64,000 nucleotides of DNA, from assembly GCA_040839025.1 (NCBI GenBank), contig JBFPJN010000007.1, positions 1-64,000 on the forward strand. Direction: 5' to 3'. Shown one piece after another: positions 47,142 through 57,219 of the stretch. How positions within the stretch are numbered: the first letter of the stretch is position 1; every line of letters starts with the position of its first letter. Both the position numbers and the translations under genes were made by a program. Source of the DNA: Alphaproteobacteria bacterium LSUCC0719 (GTDB lineage Bacteria; Pseudomonadota; Alphaproteobacteria; Puniceispirillales; Puniceispirillaceae). The notes below the pieces were generated by a model. The model saw only the letters and a program-made list of their open reading frames with translations, searched no databases and had not been told where the DNA came from.

Positions 47142-47687
47142 ATGACACCGAAGAAACTGTCCACACATGTTCCCCGCATTTCGGTGGAAAGCCCGTCCCG
47201 GCTCAGCGGTGTCGATATCGACGAGCTGTGTGACGCTGCCGAGGGCGCGATCCGTTCCGGTGGTGGTTTTGGCTGGCTGACACCACCACCACGCTCGGTA
47301 ATGGAGGATTATTGGCGCGGCGTGCAGATGATTCCCGAACGCCACCTCATCATTGCCAGGCTGGACAAGGTTGTCGCCGGGTCATGCCAGATTGTCCGCC
47401 CGCCACGCAACAATGAAGCCCAGGCTTTTAATTGTCAGCTGACAACATTTTTCGTGGCACCCTGGGCGCGTGGTCACGGGCTGGCGCAGATGATTGTCGC
47501 CGAGGCCGAGGCACTGGCGAAATCAAAGGGCTTTACGATGATCAGTCTGGATGTTCGCTCGACCCAGGACCGCGCCATCCAGTCCTTCGAGGCCCGTGGT
47601 TTTGTGCGTTACGCGGTGAATGACTATTATGCGCGCGTGGATAATGATTACGTGTCCGGTTTCTATTACCACAAGGAGCTGACGTGA
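47142..47687 (+). CDS. GNAT family acetyltransferase
   Basis: The start at 47142 (MTPKKLSTHVPRISVESP) is chosen over one 25 codons upstream; the product is 181 residues. The GNAT fold is visible as FFVAPWARGHGLAQMIVAEAEALAKSKGF, the acetyl-CoA-binding motif A with its GHGLA loop, followed by ISLDVRSTQDRAIQSFEARGFVRY. The substrate is unknown. The HIT gene follows with an overlap at its stop. Confidence 0.88.
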   Translation: MTPKKLSTHVPRISVESPSRLSGVDIDELCDAAEGAIRSGGGFGWLTPPPRSVMEDYWRGVQMIPERHLIIARLDKVVAGSCQIVRPPRNNEAQAFNCQLTTFFVAPWARGHGLAQMIVAEAEALAKSKGFTMISLDVRSTQDRAIQSFEARGFVRYAVNDYYARVDNDYVSGFYYHKELT

Positions 47688-48049
47688 TGAGCTATGACGA
47701 CCAGAACATCTTTGCCAAGATCCTTCGTGGTGAAATTCCCTGCACCAAGATAGCCGAGGATGAACACACTCTTGCCTTTGCGGATATCAACCCGGCCCGC
47801 GCCGTGCATGTGCTTGTCATTCCCAAAGGTGCCTATATCGACTGGCGGGATTTCGCCGCCACGGCCACGGCCGATGAACAGGCGGCCTTCACCCGTATGA
47901 TTGGTCATGTTGCCGAGGTGACCGGCATTGCCGAGACAGGGTTTCGGGTGGTTTCAAACATCGGCTCCGATGGCCATCAGGAAGTGCCGCACCTTCATAT
48001 GCATGTGCTTGGCGGTGAACCTGTGGGGCCGATGGTAACCCGTGGATAG
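47687..48049 (+). CDS. histidine triad (HIT) nucleotide-binding protein
   Basis: The ATG at 47687, eight bases after AAGGAG, is preferred to the GTG one codon before; the product is 120 residues. It has the HINT-type N-terminus NIFAKILRGEIPCTKIAEDEHTLAFADINPARAVHVLVIPK and the triad HLHMHVLGG (residues about 103-111). HINT proteins hydrolyse adenosine phosphoramidates. The protein is coupled to the upstream acetyltransferase. Confidence 0.95.
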   Translation: MSYDDQNIFAKILRGEIPCTKIAEDEHTLAFADINPARAVHVLVIPKGAYIDWRDFAATATADEQAAFTRMIGHVAEVTGIAETGFRVVSNIGSDGHQEVPHLHMHVLGGEPVGPMVTRG

Positions 48050-48149
48050 TCTGTCCACCACCAGCTAAATATCAGAAAAGTCTAATAATCTTGCAGGGCA
48101 GGCTGTCGCTGGCCATCATGGATGATCCATTGGTATGGGGTCGCATATC

Positions 48150-49634
48150 ATGCATGCAAGCATCAGGACAGTTGCCTTTCGAGGCATCGACACGATTCCC
48201 GTCGACGTTCAGGTTCATGTGGCAAACGGTCTTCCGTCAATGGCGATCGTCGGGCTGGCTGACAAGGCGGTTGCCGAATCAAAGGAACGGGTTCGGGCGG
48301 CGCTGGCGTCAATCGGTCTGGCATTGCCGCCAAAACGGATCGCCATCAATCTCGCACCGGCCGATGTTGTCAAGGAAGGGGCGCATTTCGACCTGCCGAT
48401 CGCACTTGGCCTTCTGGTCGCCATCGGAAGCATCCCCCGTGATGCGGTCGATGGTCATATGGTGCTTGGCGAGCTGTCATTGCATGGTGCCATTGAACCG
48501 GTGTCCGGGGTTCTGCCAGCGGCTATGGCGGCGGTGGCGGGCGGTCTTGATCTGATCTGTCCTGCCGGCTGTGGCCCGGAGGCAGCCTGGGCAAACGAGC
48601 TGGCGATCGTCGCGGCACCGGATCTGATGGCCCTGCTCAACCACCTTCGTGGTGTCCAGCATTTGCCCCAACCGCAGGCCGAATTGCTGCCACCGGCCCG
48701 GAATGCACCGGACCTTTCGGATCTTCGCGGGCAGGAAACGGCACGCCGCGTTCTGGAAATTGCCGCTACCGGGCGTCACAACCTGTTGATGATTGGCCCC
48801 CCTGGGGCCGGCAAATCAATGCTTGCCGCCAGATTGCCGGGGCTGTTGCCGCCTTTGTCACCGCGCGAGGCGCTCGATGTCACGATGCTGCATTCCATTG
48901 CCGGTCAGCTTCCGGCAGGCGGGCTGGTGCAAAGCCGTCCTTTTCGTGATCCGCATCATTCGGTTTCAATGGCAGCGCTTGTCGGAGGCGGTGCCCGGGC
49001 CAGGCCGGGTGAGATTTCACTGGCGCATGGCGGGGTGTTGTTTCTGGATGAACTTGCCGAATTCGCCAAGACCGTTCTCGATGCCTTGCGACAGCCCCTG
49101 GAAACCGGTCAGGTTGTGGTGGCGCGGGCCAATCACCACGTCACCTATCCGGCAAGATTTCAACTGATTGCCGCGATGAATCCCTGCCGGTGCGGGTATC
49201 TTGGAGATCCGGCACGGGCCTGTACACGGGCACCGGACTGCGGACGCATCTATTGTGCCCGTGTGTCCGGACCGATGCTGGACAGGTTCGACATGGTGAT
49301 CGAGGTTCCCGAGGTCAGTGGTCAGCTTCTTCTTGACCGAACACCAGGCGAGGCAAGTGCTGTCGTTGCAGGACGGGTCGCCGCGGCGCATGAGTTTGCC
49401 GCCCGGAGACCAGCCACGACAGATGACGCGCCCGATGCGGCGCTTCAGGGGGTCAGTCGGGATGCGACATCCCTGCTGGAACTTGCGATCGAGAAGAAAT
49501 CATTGTCAGCGCGCGGCTTTCACCGTGTCCTGAAGGTGGCGAGAACCATTGCCGATCTGCAGCATCAGCCGGTCATTGACCGGTCGCATCTTGCCGAGGC
49601 GCTTGCCTATCGTGCCATGCCGTTGCTGGCGTGA
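48150..49634 (+). CDS. comM: YifB/ComM-type AAA+ ATPase
   Basis: The start at 48150 ([14 protein letters not shown]) matches the family; an ATG five codons upstream is also in frame. The product is 494 residues. The N-terminal S5-like domain ([30 protein letters not shown]) is followed by Walker [12 protein letters not shown], Walker [12 protein letters not shown], and the arginine-finger region and C-terminal lid ([19 protein letters not shown]). ComM is a helicase promoting branch migration during natural transformation. No competence genes are adjacent. Its 3' end overlaps convergent gshB by 28 bases. Confidence 0.95.
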   Translation: MHASIRTVAFRGIDTIPVDVQVHVANGLPSMAIVGLADKAVAESKERVRAALASIGLALPPKRIAINLAPADVVKEGAHFDLPIALGLLVAIGSIPRDAVDGHMVLGELSLHGAIEPVSGVLPAAMAAVAGGLDLICPAGCGPEAAWANELAIVAAPDLMALLNHLRGVQHLPQPQAELLPPARNAPDLSDLRGQETARRVLEIAATGRHNLLMIGPPGAGKSMLAARLPGLLPPLSPREALDVTMLHSIAGQLPAGGLVQSRPFRDPHHSVSMAALVGGGARARPGEISLAHGGVLFLDELAEFAKTVLDALRQPLETGQVVVARANHHVTYPARFQLIAAMNPCRCGYLGDPARACTRAPDCGRIYCARVSGPMLDRFDMVIEVPEVSGQLLLDRTPGEASAVVAGRVAAAHEFAARRPATTDDAPDAALQGVSRDATSLLELAIEKKSLSARGFHRVLKVARTIADLQHQPVIDRSHLAEALAYRAMPLLA

Positions 49635-50575
49635 CTGGATTTCCTGCGTTCGATGGCATCCCATGTCATGGCAGCGATATTGAGCCCCGTCAGGCGCTGG
49701 ATTTCGCGGATTCCGGTTGGCGAGGTGACATTGATTTCGGTCAGATAGTCGCCGATCACATCAATGCCGACAAACAACAATCCGCGTCGGCGAAGCTCCG
49801 GGCCGATGGTGGCGCAGATTTCGAGGTCGCGCGGCGTAAGCTCGGACGCTTCCGCGGTGCCGCCAACATGCAGATTTGATCTGGCTTCACCATCCGCCGG
49901 CACCCGATTTACCGCACCGACGGCCTCGCCATCAACAAGAATGATCCGTTTGTCGCCCTGTCGCACTTCCGGCAGATACCGTTGCACCATCACCGGTTCG
50001 CGCGAGGTGGTCAGAAACATCTCCAGCAACGAATTCAGGTTCTGATCGCCGGGTGGAAGCCGGAACACGCCGGCCCCACCATTGCCGAAAAGCGGCTTGA
50101 CGATGATATCCTGATGACGATCCCGAAATTCCCGTATCATCTCGATATCGCGGGAAATAAGTGTTGGCGGCATCAGGTCGGTGAACATTGTCACCAGCAG
50201 TTTTTCGGGCGCGTTGCGCACTTCGGCTGGATTGTTCACCACCATGGTCGAGGCCGGCAGCATCTCCAGAAGGTGCGTCAACGTGATATAGGCCATGTCG
50301 AAAGGCGGGTCCTGACGCATCAGGATGACATCAAACCCGTCGAGGCTGCGTCGTTCCGGCGTTCCGGCGGTAAAATGATCCCCGACCTTGTCACGAAGCT
50401 CGAGAGTCTGGCCGACAGCTTCGACGCGGCCTTCATTCAGCGACAGGCTGTCCGGCAAATAATACCATAGAGAATGGCCACGCGACTGGGCTTCCAGTGC
50501 CAGCGCAAATGATGTGTCACCGGATATGTCGATGGACCCGATCGGGTCCATCTGAAGGGCTATGGATAGCGGCAC
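49607..50575 (-). CDS. gshB: glutathione synthetase
   Basis: A 322-residue ATP-grasp enzyme starting with GTG at 50575 behind AGGAGCAG. Family blocks include [65 protein letters not shown], and [20 protein letters not shown]. It joins gamma-glutamylcysteine to glycine. Its 3' end runs 28 bases into comM on the opposite strand, so the two cannot share a simple terminator. The BON lipoprotein gene is just upstream. Confidence 0.97.
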   Translation of the reverse strand: MPLSIALQMDPIGSIDISGDTSFALALEAQSRGHSLWYYLPDSLSLNEGRVEAVGQTLELRDKVGDHFTAGTPERRSLDGFDVILMRQDPPFDMAYITLTHLLEMLPASTMVVNNPAEVRNAPEKLLVTMFTDLMPPTLISRDIEMIREFRDRHQDIIVKPLFGNGGAGVFRLPPGDQNLNSLLEMFLTTSREPVMVQRYLPEVRQGDKRIILVDGEAVGAVNRVPADGEARSNLHVGGTAEASELTPRDLEICATIGPELRRRGLLFVGIDVIGDYLTEINVTSPTGIREIQRLTGLNIAAMTWDAIERRKSSHASNGMAR

Positions 50576-50584
50576 CGCCTGCTC

Positions 50585-51223
50585 CTAGTCGCGCAGATCG
50601 TCGCGAAGCACGATATAATTGACCACCGTCTGTGCAAACCGCAGTTCACGGGCATGGCTGACGACGCGGTTCATCTCTTCGGCATCGGCGGCAACGCCGG
50701 ACAGGAACACTGTGCCATTTACCACATCAATACTGAAATTCAGCGATGATACATCCGGGTCGGCAATCAGTTTGCCGCGAAGCTGGGCACCGGCGGCCAG
50801 ATCCTTGGCCACATCCTTCAGCGAACTGCGGTCGACCACCTGAATTTCGTTTACCACTTCACGGACGCCGCGAACCTCCCAGGCAAGCTTGGTGGCAAGT
50901 ACCTTTTCTTCCGGTGTTTTGACCTTGCCGGTCATCAGAATGGCGGCGTTGTTCACCGATACATCAATGTCGATGAACAGGCTGGCATCCGTCTGAATGA
51001 ATTTGTCATTCAGTTTTGTTGCGATCAGATTATCCGATACCGACGTCGACAGCCCCTTGTCGGTCGACGAGGCGGCAACCGCCGCGGTGCCGGCACCAAT
51101 CACCGCCGGCGCGCAGCTGGCGGCAACAAGACCGGTGAGAACGATGATGGCGATCGGCAGGGCAAGGCCTGTGCGAAGACGGGGCGCGACGCTGGCGGCC
51201 TCACCTTTCTTGGCTGCTGACAT
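50585..51223 (-). CDS. BON-domain lipoprotein
   Basis: The ATG at 51223 (MSAAKKGEAASVAPRLRTG) is preferred to the frame opening at 51292; the product is 212 residues. A long N-region precedes the lipoprotein signal, whose lipobox is LVAASC. Two BON domains follow (DNLIATKLNDKFIQTD...VLMTGKVKTPEEK-type, and AQLRGKLIADPDVSSLNFSIDVVNGTVFLSG). Such DolP/OsmY-like proteins bind membranes and support envelope integrity. gshB starts nine bases after its stop on the same strand. Confidence 0.88.
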   Translation of the reverse strand: MSAAKKGEAASVAPRLRTGLALPIAIIVLTGLVAASCAPAVIGAGTAAVAASSTDKGLSTSVSDNLIATKLNDKFIQTDASLFIDIDVSVNNAAILMTGKVKTPEEKVLATKLAWEVRGVREVVNEIQVVDRSSLKDVAKDLAAGAQLRGKLIADPDVSSLNFSIDVVNGTVFLSGVAADAEEMNRVVSHARELRFAQTVVNYIVLRDDLRD

Positions 51224-51301
51224 TCTTGGCGTTTCCCTGACTTGTGAGTGATGATGTGTGGTCAATGTGCCGCCTACCATATCGGTGGTCAAGAGGCGGC
51301 G

Positions 51302-51688
51302 TCATGGTCCTGACCGGCCATCACACCGCCACGCATCCCTCAGATGGCGAACGGGCAGTATGTTGCCACGAAAAGGTGGCGAAATCTGGACAAGGTCAAA
51401 CCGCCATCCAATTTTGTCTGACAGATGGTGGCGTGACATGAATTCCTCGGCGGCGCGGCATATTCGCCGTCGCTGTTGCGGCGAGGGTAAGCCCCCGTCC
51501 TCCGCCTGACGGCGGAACTTCACCTCGCAGAAAATGACCACCTTCCAGCGCCGCGCCACCAGATCGATCTCGCCTGCATGGCCGCGCCAACGGCGGGCCA
51601 GTATATGATGGCCGGTTAACCGGAAATACATCATTGCCAGCGCCTCGGCGGTTCTGCCATGGCGCTCCGACTGTTGACGGCTAGTCAT
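51302..51688 (-). CDS. yraN: UPF0102 (YraN) endonuclease-like protein
   Basis: A 128-residue protein with the nuclease-like core GHAGEIDLVARRWKVVIFCEVKFRR (residues about 37-61), which contains the Glu-Ile-Asp-Leu and Glu-x-Lys residues of the restriction-endonuclease fold. The family's function is unproved; it lies next to rsmI, as in E. coli yraL-yraM-yraN. Its ATG overlaps the rsmI stop by eight bases. Confidence 0.93.
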   Translation of the reverse strand: MTSRQQSERHGRTAEALAMMYFRLTGHHILARRWRGHAGEIDLVARRWKVVIFCEVKFRRQAEDGGLPSPQQRRRICRAAEEFMSRHHLSDKIGWRFDLVQISPPFRGNILPVRHLRDAWRCDGRSGP

Positions 51689-52553
51689 TCTGTTCCGGCG
51701 TCATGTCTTTGTCGGCTGCCAGTTCGAGGGCCATCCGGTAGATTTGATTGCGCGGCATTCCGGTTGTCTCGACGACCGATTTAACCGCGTCACGAAGCCG
51801 CTGGCCGTCAAGTTCCGCACGCAGCATGGCCGTCAGCTGATCATTGTCAAATTCGGACGCTTCGGGCTGTTTTCCGGCCACCAGCACCACGATTTCACCC
51901 TTCAGGCGCGCCATGCGGGCAATCCGGGATGCCAGATCTGCAAGGTCACCGCGGATCACCTCTTCATGCATCTTGGTCAGCTCGCGCGCGATAACGGCCT
52001 GGCGCCGACCCATGATCTCGGCCATGTCGGCCAGGCTCTGCGCCAACCGCGCCGGTGTATCAAACCAGATGGTTGTTGCCGCCAGATCCGCCAGCTCGGC
52101 AATCTGCGTTCGCCGGGCGCTGGCGGCGCTGGCAAGAAAACCGGCAAACATGAACCTGTCGCTTGGCAGACCGGATACGGCCAGGGCCGCAAGCACCGCA
52201 CTTGGACCAGGCACAGACTGCACTGGAATGCCATGTTCATGGCAGGCGGCTACGAGCTTGTATCCGGGATCTGAAATCAGCGGGGTGCCGGCATCGCTGA
52301 CCAGGACGACGCGCCGTCCGTTCGCCAGTTGTTCGATAATCCAGGGCCGCATCTCTGCCCCATTATGGTCATGATAGGGCACCATCCTTGCAGATGTAGT
52401 GGTACCCGTCAGCCGCAGCAGCTTGCGGGTGACGCGTGTATCCTCGCAGGCAATCACCTCGGCGCTGGCCAGCGTTTCAGCAGCGCGGGACGAGAAATCA
52501 CCGAGATTTCCAATCGGGGTTGCGACAAGGGTAAGGGTGCCGGCGGCGGTCAT
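51681..52553 (-). CDS. rsmI: 16S rRNA (cytidine-1402-2'-O)-methyltransferase
   Basis: A 290-residue tetrapyrrole-methylase-fold enzyme: LTLVATPIGNLGDFSSRAAETLA, VIACEDTRVTRKLL, VLVSDAGTPLISDPGYKLV, and PGPSAVLAALAVSGLPSDRFMFAGFL. It methylates the ribose of C1402 in 16S rRNA. It is divergent from the LpoA-like gene across about 100 bases, recalling the yraL-yraM arrangement of Gammaproteobacteria. Confidence 0.97.
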   Translation of the reverse strand: MTAAGTLTLVATPIGNLGDFSSRAAETLASAEVIACEDTRVTRKLLRLTGTTTSARMVPYHDHNGAEMRPWIIEQLANGRRVVLVSDAGTPLISDPGYKLVAACHEHGIPVQSVPGPSAVLAALAVSGLPSDRFMFAGFLASAASARRTQIAELADLAATTIWFDTPARLAQSLADMAEIMGRRQAVIARELTKMHEEVIRGDLADLASRIARMARLKGEIVVLVAGKQPEASEFDNDQLTAMLRAELDGQRLRDAVKSVVETTGMPRNQIYRMALELAADKDMTPEQND

Positions 52554-52656
52554 GTCGTATCCGTCATGGCGATGATGCAGAACGGAAGATATAGCCGATT
52601 AATGACTTGGACGCAAAAACAGGTCATCATGAAATATGGCTGACGGGAGGGTATGG

Positions 52657-54504
52657 ATGACGAGGTTGTGGCAGCTTGGTATGGCGGTGGTCCTGATGAC
52701 AGGGCTGGCGGGATGCGGTGTAGCTGTCGATCAGCGAACGTTGCAAACGACGACCGCCGCCTCGCCTCCGGTGACAGGTGCGGAAACACCATCGGACCTG
52801 CCTTCGGGATCAACGCCAAAAACATCGGCGGAAACATCGGCGGAAACATCGCCAGAAACGCCCCCCGAAGCGCCATCCGCCACGCTGGCCGCCACGCCAT
52901 CTGCAACGCCATCCGCCACGATTGTCAGAAACCCTGGGAAATCCGCTGATGTCGAGACAGATCAGGCCGAGGTTTCCGTTCAAACCGAAAATGCCACAAC
53001 AGAGGATGAGGTTGCTGTTGCCAGCCTTACTCCGTCGGCACCGGCAAGCATTGACGATCTTCTGAACACCGCCAGACCGGCGGGGGGAACCAGGCCGACC
53101 GCTATAGAGCCGCCTGCCCCTGCGGCATCGGACACAACATCAGGATCGGCGACGGGAGATGGTGCCACGATTGCCAGAATCGTGCCGCCAGCGCCGAAGG
53201 TTACGGCTGAAGCTCCAGCCCCCGAGGAGACCACCAAGACAAAGGACGATGTTGTCGGTGACATCATCTGGAATCTGGAATCGGCCAAGCGGGCAGGGCC
53301 AGCCCCGCCGGCGGAACCCAAGATACCTGTCGGCCCAGACCCGTCGCTTGCCAGCGACGCGCTGGAGGCGGCTTTCGCGCAGATTGCGCGGCGTGAACCT
53401 GCGCTGCCGGATGATGTGTTCGTACTGCCCCCAAAGGCCCCGAATGTGACCCGGATTGCCTTGTTGATCCCTGTCACCGGGCCGAACGCCGCACTTGGCG
53501 CCGAGCTTCAGAACGGCGCCGAACTGGCGCTGTTCTCGGTACGCAACCAGAATATCGAGCTTCTGGTCTTTGATACGCATGGCGAGGGCGCTGACATGGC
53601 TGCAAGACAGGCCGTTGTTGCGAAGGCGGATATCATGGTTGGCCCGCTTTTTTCCGAGGCTGTGGTCAGCGCCCGAAAGGTTGCCAGACAGGCCAACATT
53701 CCGATGCTGGCCCTGTCGAACAATTTGAAAATTGCCGATCGGGGAAGCTGGCTTCTTGGTTATGTTCCCGAACAGCAGGTTGATGCGCTTCTTGGCTATG
53801 CGCTGACAAATGGCCACAACCGGGTCGGGATCATCGCCGAAGATGCCCCGTTTGGTCGGATTCTGGCGCGCCACGCGGTGGACCGGCTGGCGCAGTTCGG
53901 GTTGCGACCGGAAGATACACTGACCTTGACAGGCGCCATGCTTGCTGACGAGGACCAGCTGAAATCGGCAATTCGCAGATTTACCGGCTACAGGGCACCG
54001 GCCAAGGATGAAAAGGCACCTGCCTTCTCCGACCTGCCACCATCGCGGTTTGATGCGCTGATATTTGCGGGAAGCGCCGATTTTGCGCTCCGCACCGCAC
54101 CGGTTCTGGCCTATTACGACGCCGATTCAGAGCGCGTCCTCTATCTTGGCAACGCACAATGGAACCAACAGCGGATTCTGACCGAACCGTCCCTTCAGGG
54201 CGGCGTGTTCGCCTCGCGCCCGACCGGGCGTGACGATATTTTCAATGGATTGTGGTCAGAGGTATGGCCAACGCGTCCCGGTGTGCTGGCACGGCTCAGC
54301 TTTGATGCGATGGCGATGGCGACCGTATTGACCGGACAACAGCGCCAGCTCTGGCAGGCGGCGCTTGAGTCGGAGTCGGGCTTCAGTGGCTTCAGCGGTG
54401 CCTATCGTCTGCTTCCCGGTGGGGGCAACCAGCGGGCCTTTGAGCTGCGCCAGATCGAGGGCGGTGTTTCGGCCATATTGCAACCGGCACCAGACAAGAT
54501 CTGA
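52657..54504 (+). CDS. LpoA-like penicillin-binding-protein activator lipoprotein
   Basis: The start at 52657, behind GGGAGGG, gives 615 residues; an ATG seven codons upstream is in frame. The lipobox is MTGLAGC. Residues about 25-220 are a low-complexity Thr/Ala/Pro/Ser/Glu spacer with short repeats such as SAETSAETSPETPPE. The C-terminal ~390 residues are a periplasmic binding-protein-like domain (RIALLIPVTGPNAALGAEL, GHNRVGIIAEDAPFGRIL, RFDALIFAGSADFAL) as in the C-domain of LpoA (YraM). LpoA stimulates PBP1a from the outer membrane. The TPR N-domain of E. coli LpoA is missing and replaced by the spacer, so the exact partner is uncertain. Confidence 0.82.
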   Translation: MTRLWQLGMAVVLMTGLAGCGVAVDQRTLQTTTAASPPVTGAETPSDLPSGSTPKTSAETSAETSPETPPEAPSATLAATPSATPSATIVRNPGKSADVETDQAEVSVQTENATTEDEVAVASLTPSAPASIDDLLNTARPAGGTRPTAIEPPAPAASDTTSGSATGDGATIARIVPPAPKVTAEAPAPEETTKTKDDVVGDIIWNLESAKRAGPAPPAEPKIPVGPDPSLASDALEAAFAQIARREPALPDDVFVLPPKAPNVTRIALLIPVTGPNAALGAELQNGAELALFSVRNQNIELLVFDTHGEGADMAARQAVVAKADIMVGPLFSEAVVSARKVARQANIPMLALSNNLKIADRGSWLLGYVPEQQVDALLGYALTNGHNRVGIIAEDAPFGRILARHAVDRLAQFGLRPEDTLTLTGAMLADEDQLKSAIRRFTGYRAPAKDEKAPAFSDLPPSRFDALIFAGSADFALRTAPVLAYYDADSERVLYLGNAQWNQQRILTEPSLQGGVFASRPTGRDDIFNGLWSEVWPTRPGVLARLSFDAMAMATVLTGQQRQLWQAALESESGFSGFSGAYRLLPGGGNQRAFELRQIEGGVSAILQPAPDKI

Positions 54505-54539
54505 GGCGGGATCCGGTTGCTGTATCGATGTGGTGGCAG

Positions 54540-55709
54540 TCAGTCGGCGATCAGAAGATCGGCCAGAAGTCTGTTCAAAAGCAGCCGCCCGGATTTTGTG
54601 GCGCGAAGACGATCGGCAACGATTTCCAGCATTCCGGTATCGACATGTCCAGCAAGCGCGGATTCATCCAGCCTCGAGGTGCGGGAGGGAAACAGCGATT
54701 GCATGGCGGCAAGTGAAACGCCCTCGCCAAGACGCAACCCCATCATCAGCCATTCGGCAAAGGCCTCGCCAACATCATCTTCCGTGATGGTATCAATGCC
54801 ATGCCCGTTGAGATGGACGGCATCAAGCCAGCCTGCGGGGTTTCGACGGGTGGCAATCCCGACTCTGCCGTCCGGCACCGTTACCCGGCCATGCGCGCCG
54901 GGACCGATGCCGATCCAGTCCTGGGCCCGCCAATAGACCAGATTATGCCGGCAGGCCTCGCCATCAGTTGCATGATTGGAGATTTCATAGGCTGGAAGTC
55001 CGGCTCCGGTCATGATCTCGTCCGTTGCCTCATACATGTCCGCCGCCAGATCGTCCGGCGGGACCAGCTGTTCGCCGCGGCGGCTTCGGGTGTGGAATAT
55101 GGTCCCCTGTTCAATTGTCAGCTGATAGAGCGACATATGGGTCAGGCCAAGTTCCAGCATCTCCCGTAATTCGCTCGTCCAGCTGTCGAGTGTCTGGTCG
55201 CGCCGGGCATAGATAAGATCACCCGAAACGCGCTTGAAACTCCGCTGTGCTGCGGCGATGGCGTTGCGGGCATCATTGGCGGAATGTTCGCGGCCAAGAA
55301 AGGCAAGGCCATCATCGCGAAGCGATTGAATGCCAAGCGAGACCCTGTTGACCCCGGCAGCACGGAACCCTTCGAACATGGCTGTCTCGCTCGATGTCGG
55401 GTTGGCTTCGGCGGTGATTTCCACAGCATCGGCAAAGCCAAAAATCCGCTCCGCATCGCCAAGAATACCGGCGACAAGCGAGACCGGCATCAGGCTTGGC
55501 GTGCCACCACCAAGGAACACAGAGACCAGCTTTCGTCCGGCTCCGTAATGGGCCGCCATATGTGTCATTTCACGACGATAGGCGGCGGCAAAGCGTTGAT
55601 GATCAATATCCTGCGCAACATGCGAGTTGAAATCGCAATAGGGGCATTTGGCGCGGCAGAACGGCCAGTGTACATAGAGCGCCAGCGGATTTTCGGTTTG
55701 TGGCCTCAT
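54540..55709 (-). CDS. hemW: haem chaperone HemW (radical SAM)
   Basis: A 389-residue radical-SAM protein with [21 protein letters not shown] (the CxxxCxxC cluster), [10 protein letters not shown], and [23 protein letters not shown]. It has the HemW (formerly HemN-like) features, lacking the long N-terminal helix of HemN, and the C-terminal [11 protein letters not shown] segment. It is thought to insert haem into respiratory enzymes; older annotation as coproporphyrinogen oxidase is not supported. It overlaps rdgB by four bases (ATGA). Confidence 0.94.
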   Translation of the reverse strand: MRPQTENPLALYVHWPFCRAKCPYCDFNSHVAQDIDHQRFAAAYRREMTHMAAHYGAGRKLVSVFLGGGTPSLMPVSLVAGILGDAERIFGFADAVEITAEANPTSSETAMFEGFRAAGVNRVSLGIQSLRDDGLAFLGREHSANDARNAIAAAQRSFKRVSGDLIYARRDQTLDSWTSELREMLELGLTHMSLYQLTIEQGTIFHTRSRRGEQLVPPDDLAADMYEATDEIMTGAGLPAYEISNHATDGEACRHNLVYWRAQDWIGIGPGAHGRVTVPDGRVGIATRRNPAGWLDAVHLNGHGIDTITEDDVGEAFAEWLMMGLRLGEGVSLAAMQSLFPSRTSRLDESALAGHVDTGMLEIVADRLRATKSGRLLLNRLLADLLIAD

Positions 55710-56308
55710 GGAAAACAGGCGGCGACAAGCCCGGCAAAGGCTCTGGCACGATGCCCCATGGCAAGTTTCTCCGCCGGTTCCATCTCGCCAAAGGTCAGCC
55801 CATGCCCTTCGGCAACAAAGATCGGATCATATCCAAAACCCCTGTCGCCGCGTGGCGGCCAGACAAGGGTGCCGTCGATGCGACCTTCAAACCCCTCTTC
55901 ATGACCGTCTGGCCAGCACAGCACAAGCGCGCAGATGAAATGCGCCCGCCTGTCCTTGCCGCCGGTGGCGGCAAGCGATGTTTCTACCTTCTGCATTGCC
56001 AGGATGAAATCCTTGTCCGGGCCGGCCCACCGCGCCGAATAGATGCCCGGCGCGCCATTGAGCGCCGGCACCACAAGCCCGGAATCATCGGCAAGCGCAG
56101 CTTTGCCCGTTGCCGCTGCCGTTGCCCGCGCCTTCAGAGCCGCATTGCCGAGAAAACTGTCTTCGGTTTCCTCCGGTTCGGGAAGATCATAGGTCTTTGC
56201 CGAAGTGACAAGGAAGGGTCTGTTGGCAAACAACGCCGCGATCTCGCGAAGCTTGCCATCATTATGCGATGCGATGACCAACTCGTCCCCGGTGAACATA
56301 CGTGCCAT
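55706..56308 (-). CDS. rdgB: XTP/dITP diphosphatase
   Basis: A 200-residue Ham1-family protein: [61 protein letters not shown] and [18 protein letters not shown]. It removes hypoxanthine and xanthine nucleotides from the pool. It is downstream of rph (30-base gap) and overlaps hemW. The rph-rdgB-hemW order is common in Alphaproteobacteria. Confidence 0.97.
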   Translation of the reverse strand: MARMFTGDELVIASHNDGKLREIAALFANRPFLVTSAKTYDLPEPEETEDSFLGNAALKARATAAATGKAALADDSGLVVPALNGAPGIYSARWAGPDKDFILAMQKVETSLAATGGKDRRAHFICALVLCWPDGHEEGFEGRIDGTLVWPPRGDRGFGYDPIFVAEGHGLTFGEMEPAEKLAMGHRARAFAGLVAACFP

Positions 56309-56338
56309 TTGTCAGCCTGCCGATAAGTAACCGTTGGT

Positions 56339-57076
56339 TCAGAAAGCGCCACGCACAGCGGCGGCCTGCAGGGTGAACAGCTGCCGGCAGCCGGCCTGTG
56401 CAAGATCAAGAATCTGATCAAGCTCGGCGCGGCTGAAGGGCCGTTCCTCGCCAGTTGCCTGAATCTCAACCAACCCGCCATCCGCGCTCAGGACGAAATT
56501 GGCATCAACCTCGGCCGCGCTGTCTTCGCCATAATCAAGATCGGCGACTGGCTGGCCCTGCCAGACACCACAGGAAATGGCCGCGACATGATCTGTCATC
56601 GGTTGGCGCGTGATGGCCCCTGACAGCAGCATCTTTTCGCAGGCGATCCGCAGGGCCACCCAGGCCCCGGTAATGGCAGCTGTCCGTGTGCCGCCATCGG
56701 CCTGGATGACATCACAGTCAAGCTTGATCTGATGCTCGCCAAGCGCTTCAAGGTCGGTGACCGACCGAAGCGCCCGCCCGATCAGCCTCTGGATTTCAAG
56801 TGTTCTTCCCCCCTGTTTGCCCCGTGCCGCCTCGCGATCGGTACGGCTATGCGTTGCACGAGGCAGCATGCCATATTCGGCTGTTACCCAGCCCCGTCCG
56901 GTATTGCGCAGGAAATGTGGGACACGATCCTCGACCGAGGCTGTGCACAACACATGCGTATTGCCGAATTTGGCAAGGCACGAGCCTTCGGCATGAAGCG
57001 ACACGCCAGCTTCAAGTGTGACAGCACGCAGATCGGCAGCCGCGCGACCAGAGGAACGTTGCAAGGAGTGATTCAT
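56339..57076 (-). CDS. rph: ribonuclease PH
   Basis: The start at 57076 ([19 protein letters not shown]) gives 245 residues; a further 59 codons upstream are open but unsupported. Family blocks are [67 protein letters not shown], and [17 protein letters not shown]. It trims tRNA 3' ends phosphorolytically. It is divergent from hrcA over a 143-base gap that should contain both promoters. Confidence 0.96.
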   Translation of the reverse strand: MNHSLQRSSGRAAADLRAVTLEAGVSLHAEGSCLAKFGNTHVLCTASVEDRVPHFLRNTGRGWVTAEYGMLPRATHSRTDREAARGKQGGRTLEIQRLIGRALRSVTDLEALGEHQIKLDCDVIQADGGTRTAAITGAWVALRIACEKMLLSGAITRQPMTDHVAAISCGVWQGQPVADLDYGEDSAAEVDANFVLSADGGLVEIQATGEERPFSRAELDQILDLAQAGCRQLFTLQAAAVRGAF

Positions 57077-57219
57077 CAAAGCCTCATCAGAATATGTCGG
57101 TCCGGCACCGCCGCCTTGTCCCCTTATGCCAATGGTCCGGCCGACCGCGACAACATTGGCGACAGGCAAGGGGCACAGGGTGATTGACCCGTTAACAGCC
57201 GTTACCCTAAGCTGGAAAG

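Noticed and set aside
57077-57219. Possible CIRCE operator in the rph-hrcA gap
   Set aside because: I looked for TTAGCACTC-type inverted repeats here and before grpE, dnaK and dnaJ and found none.
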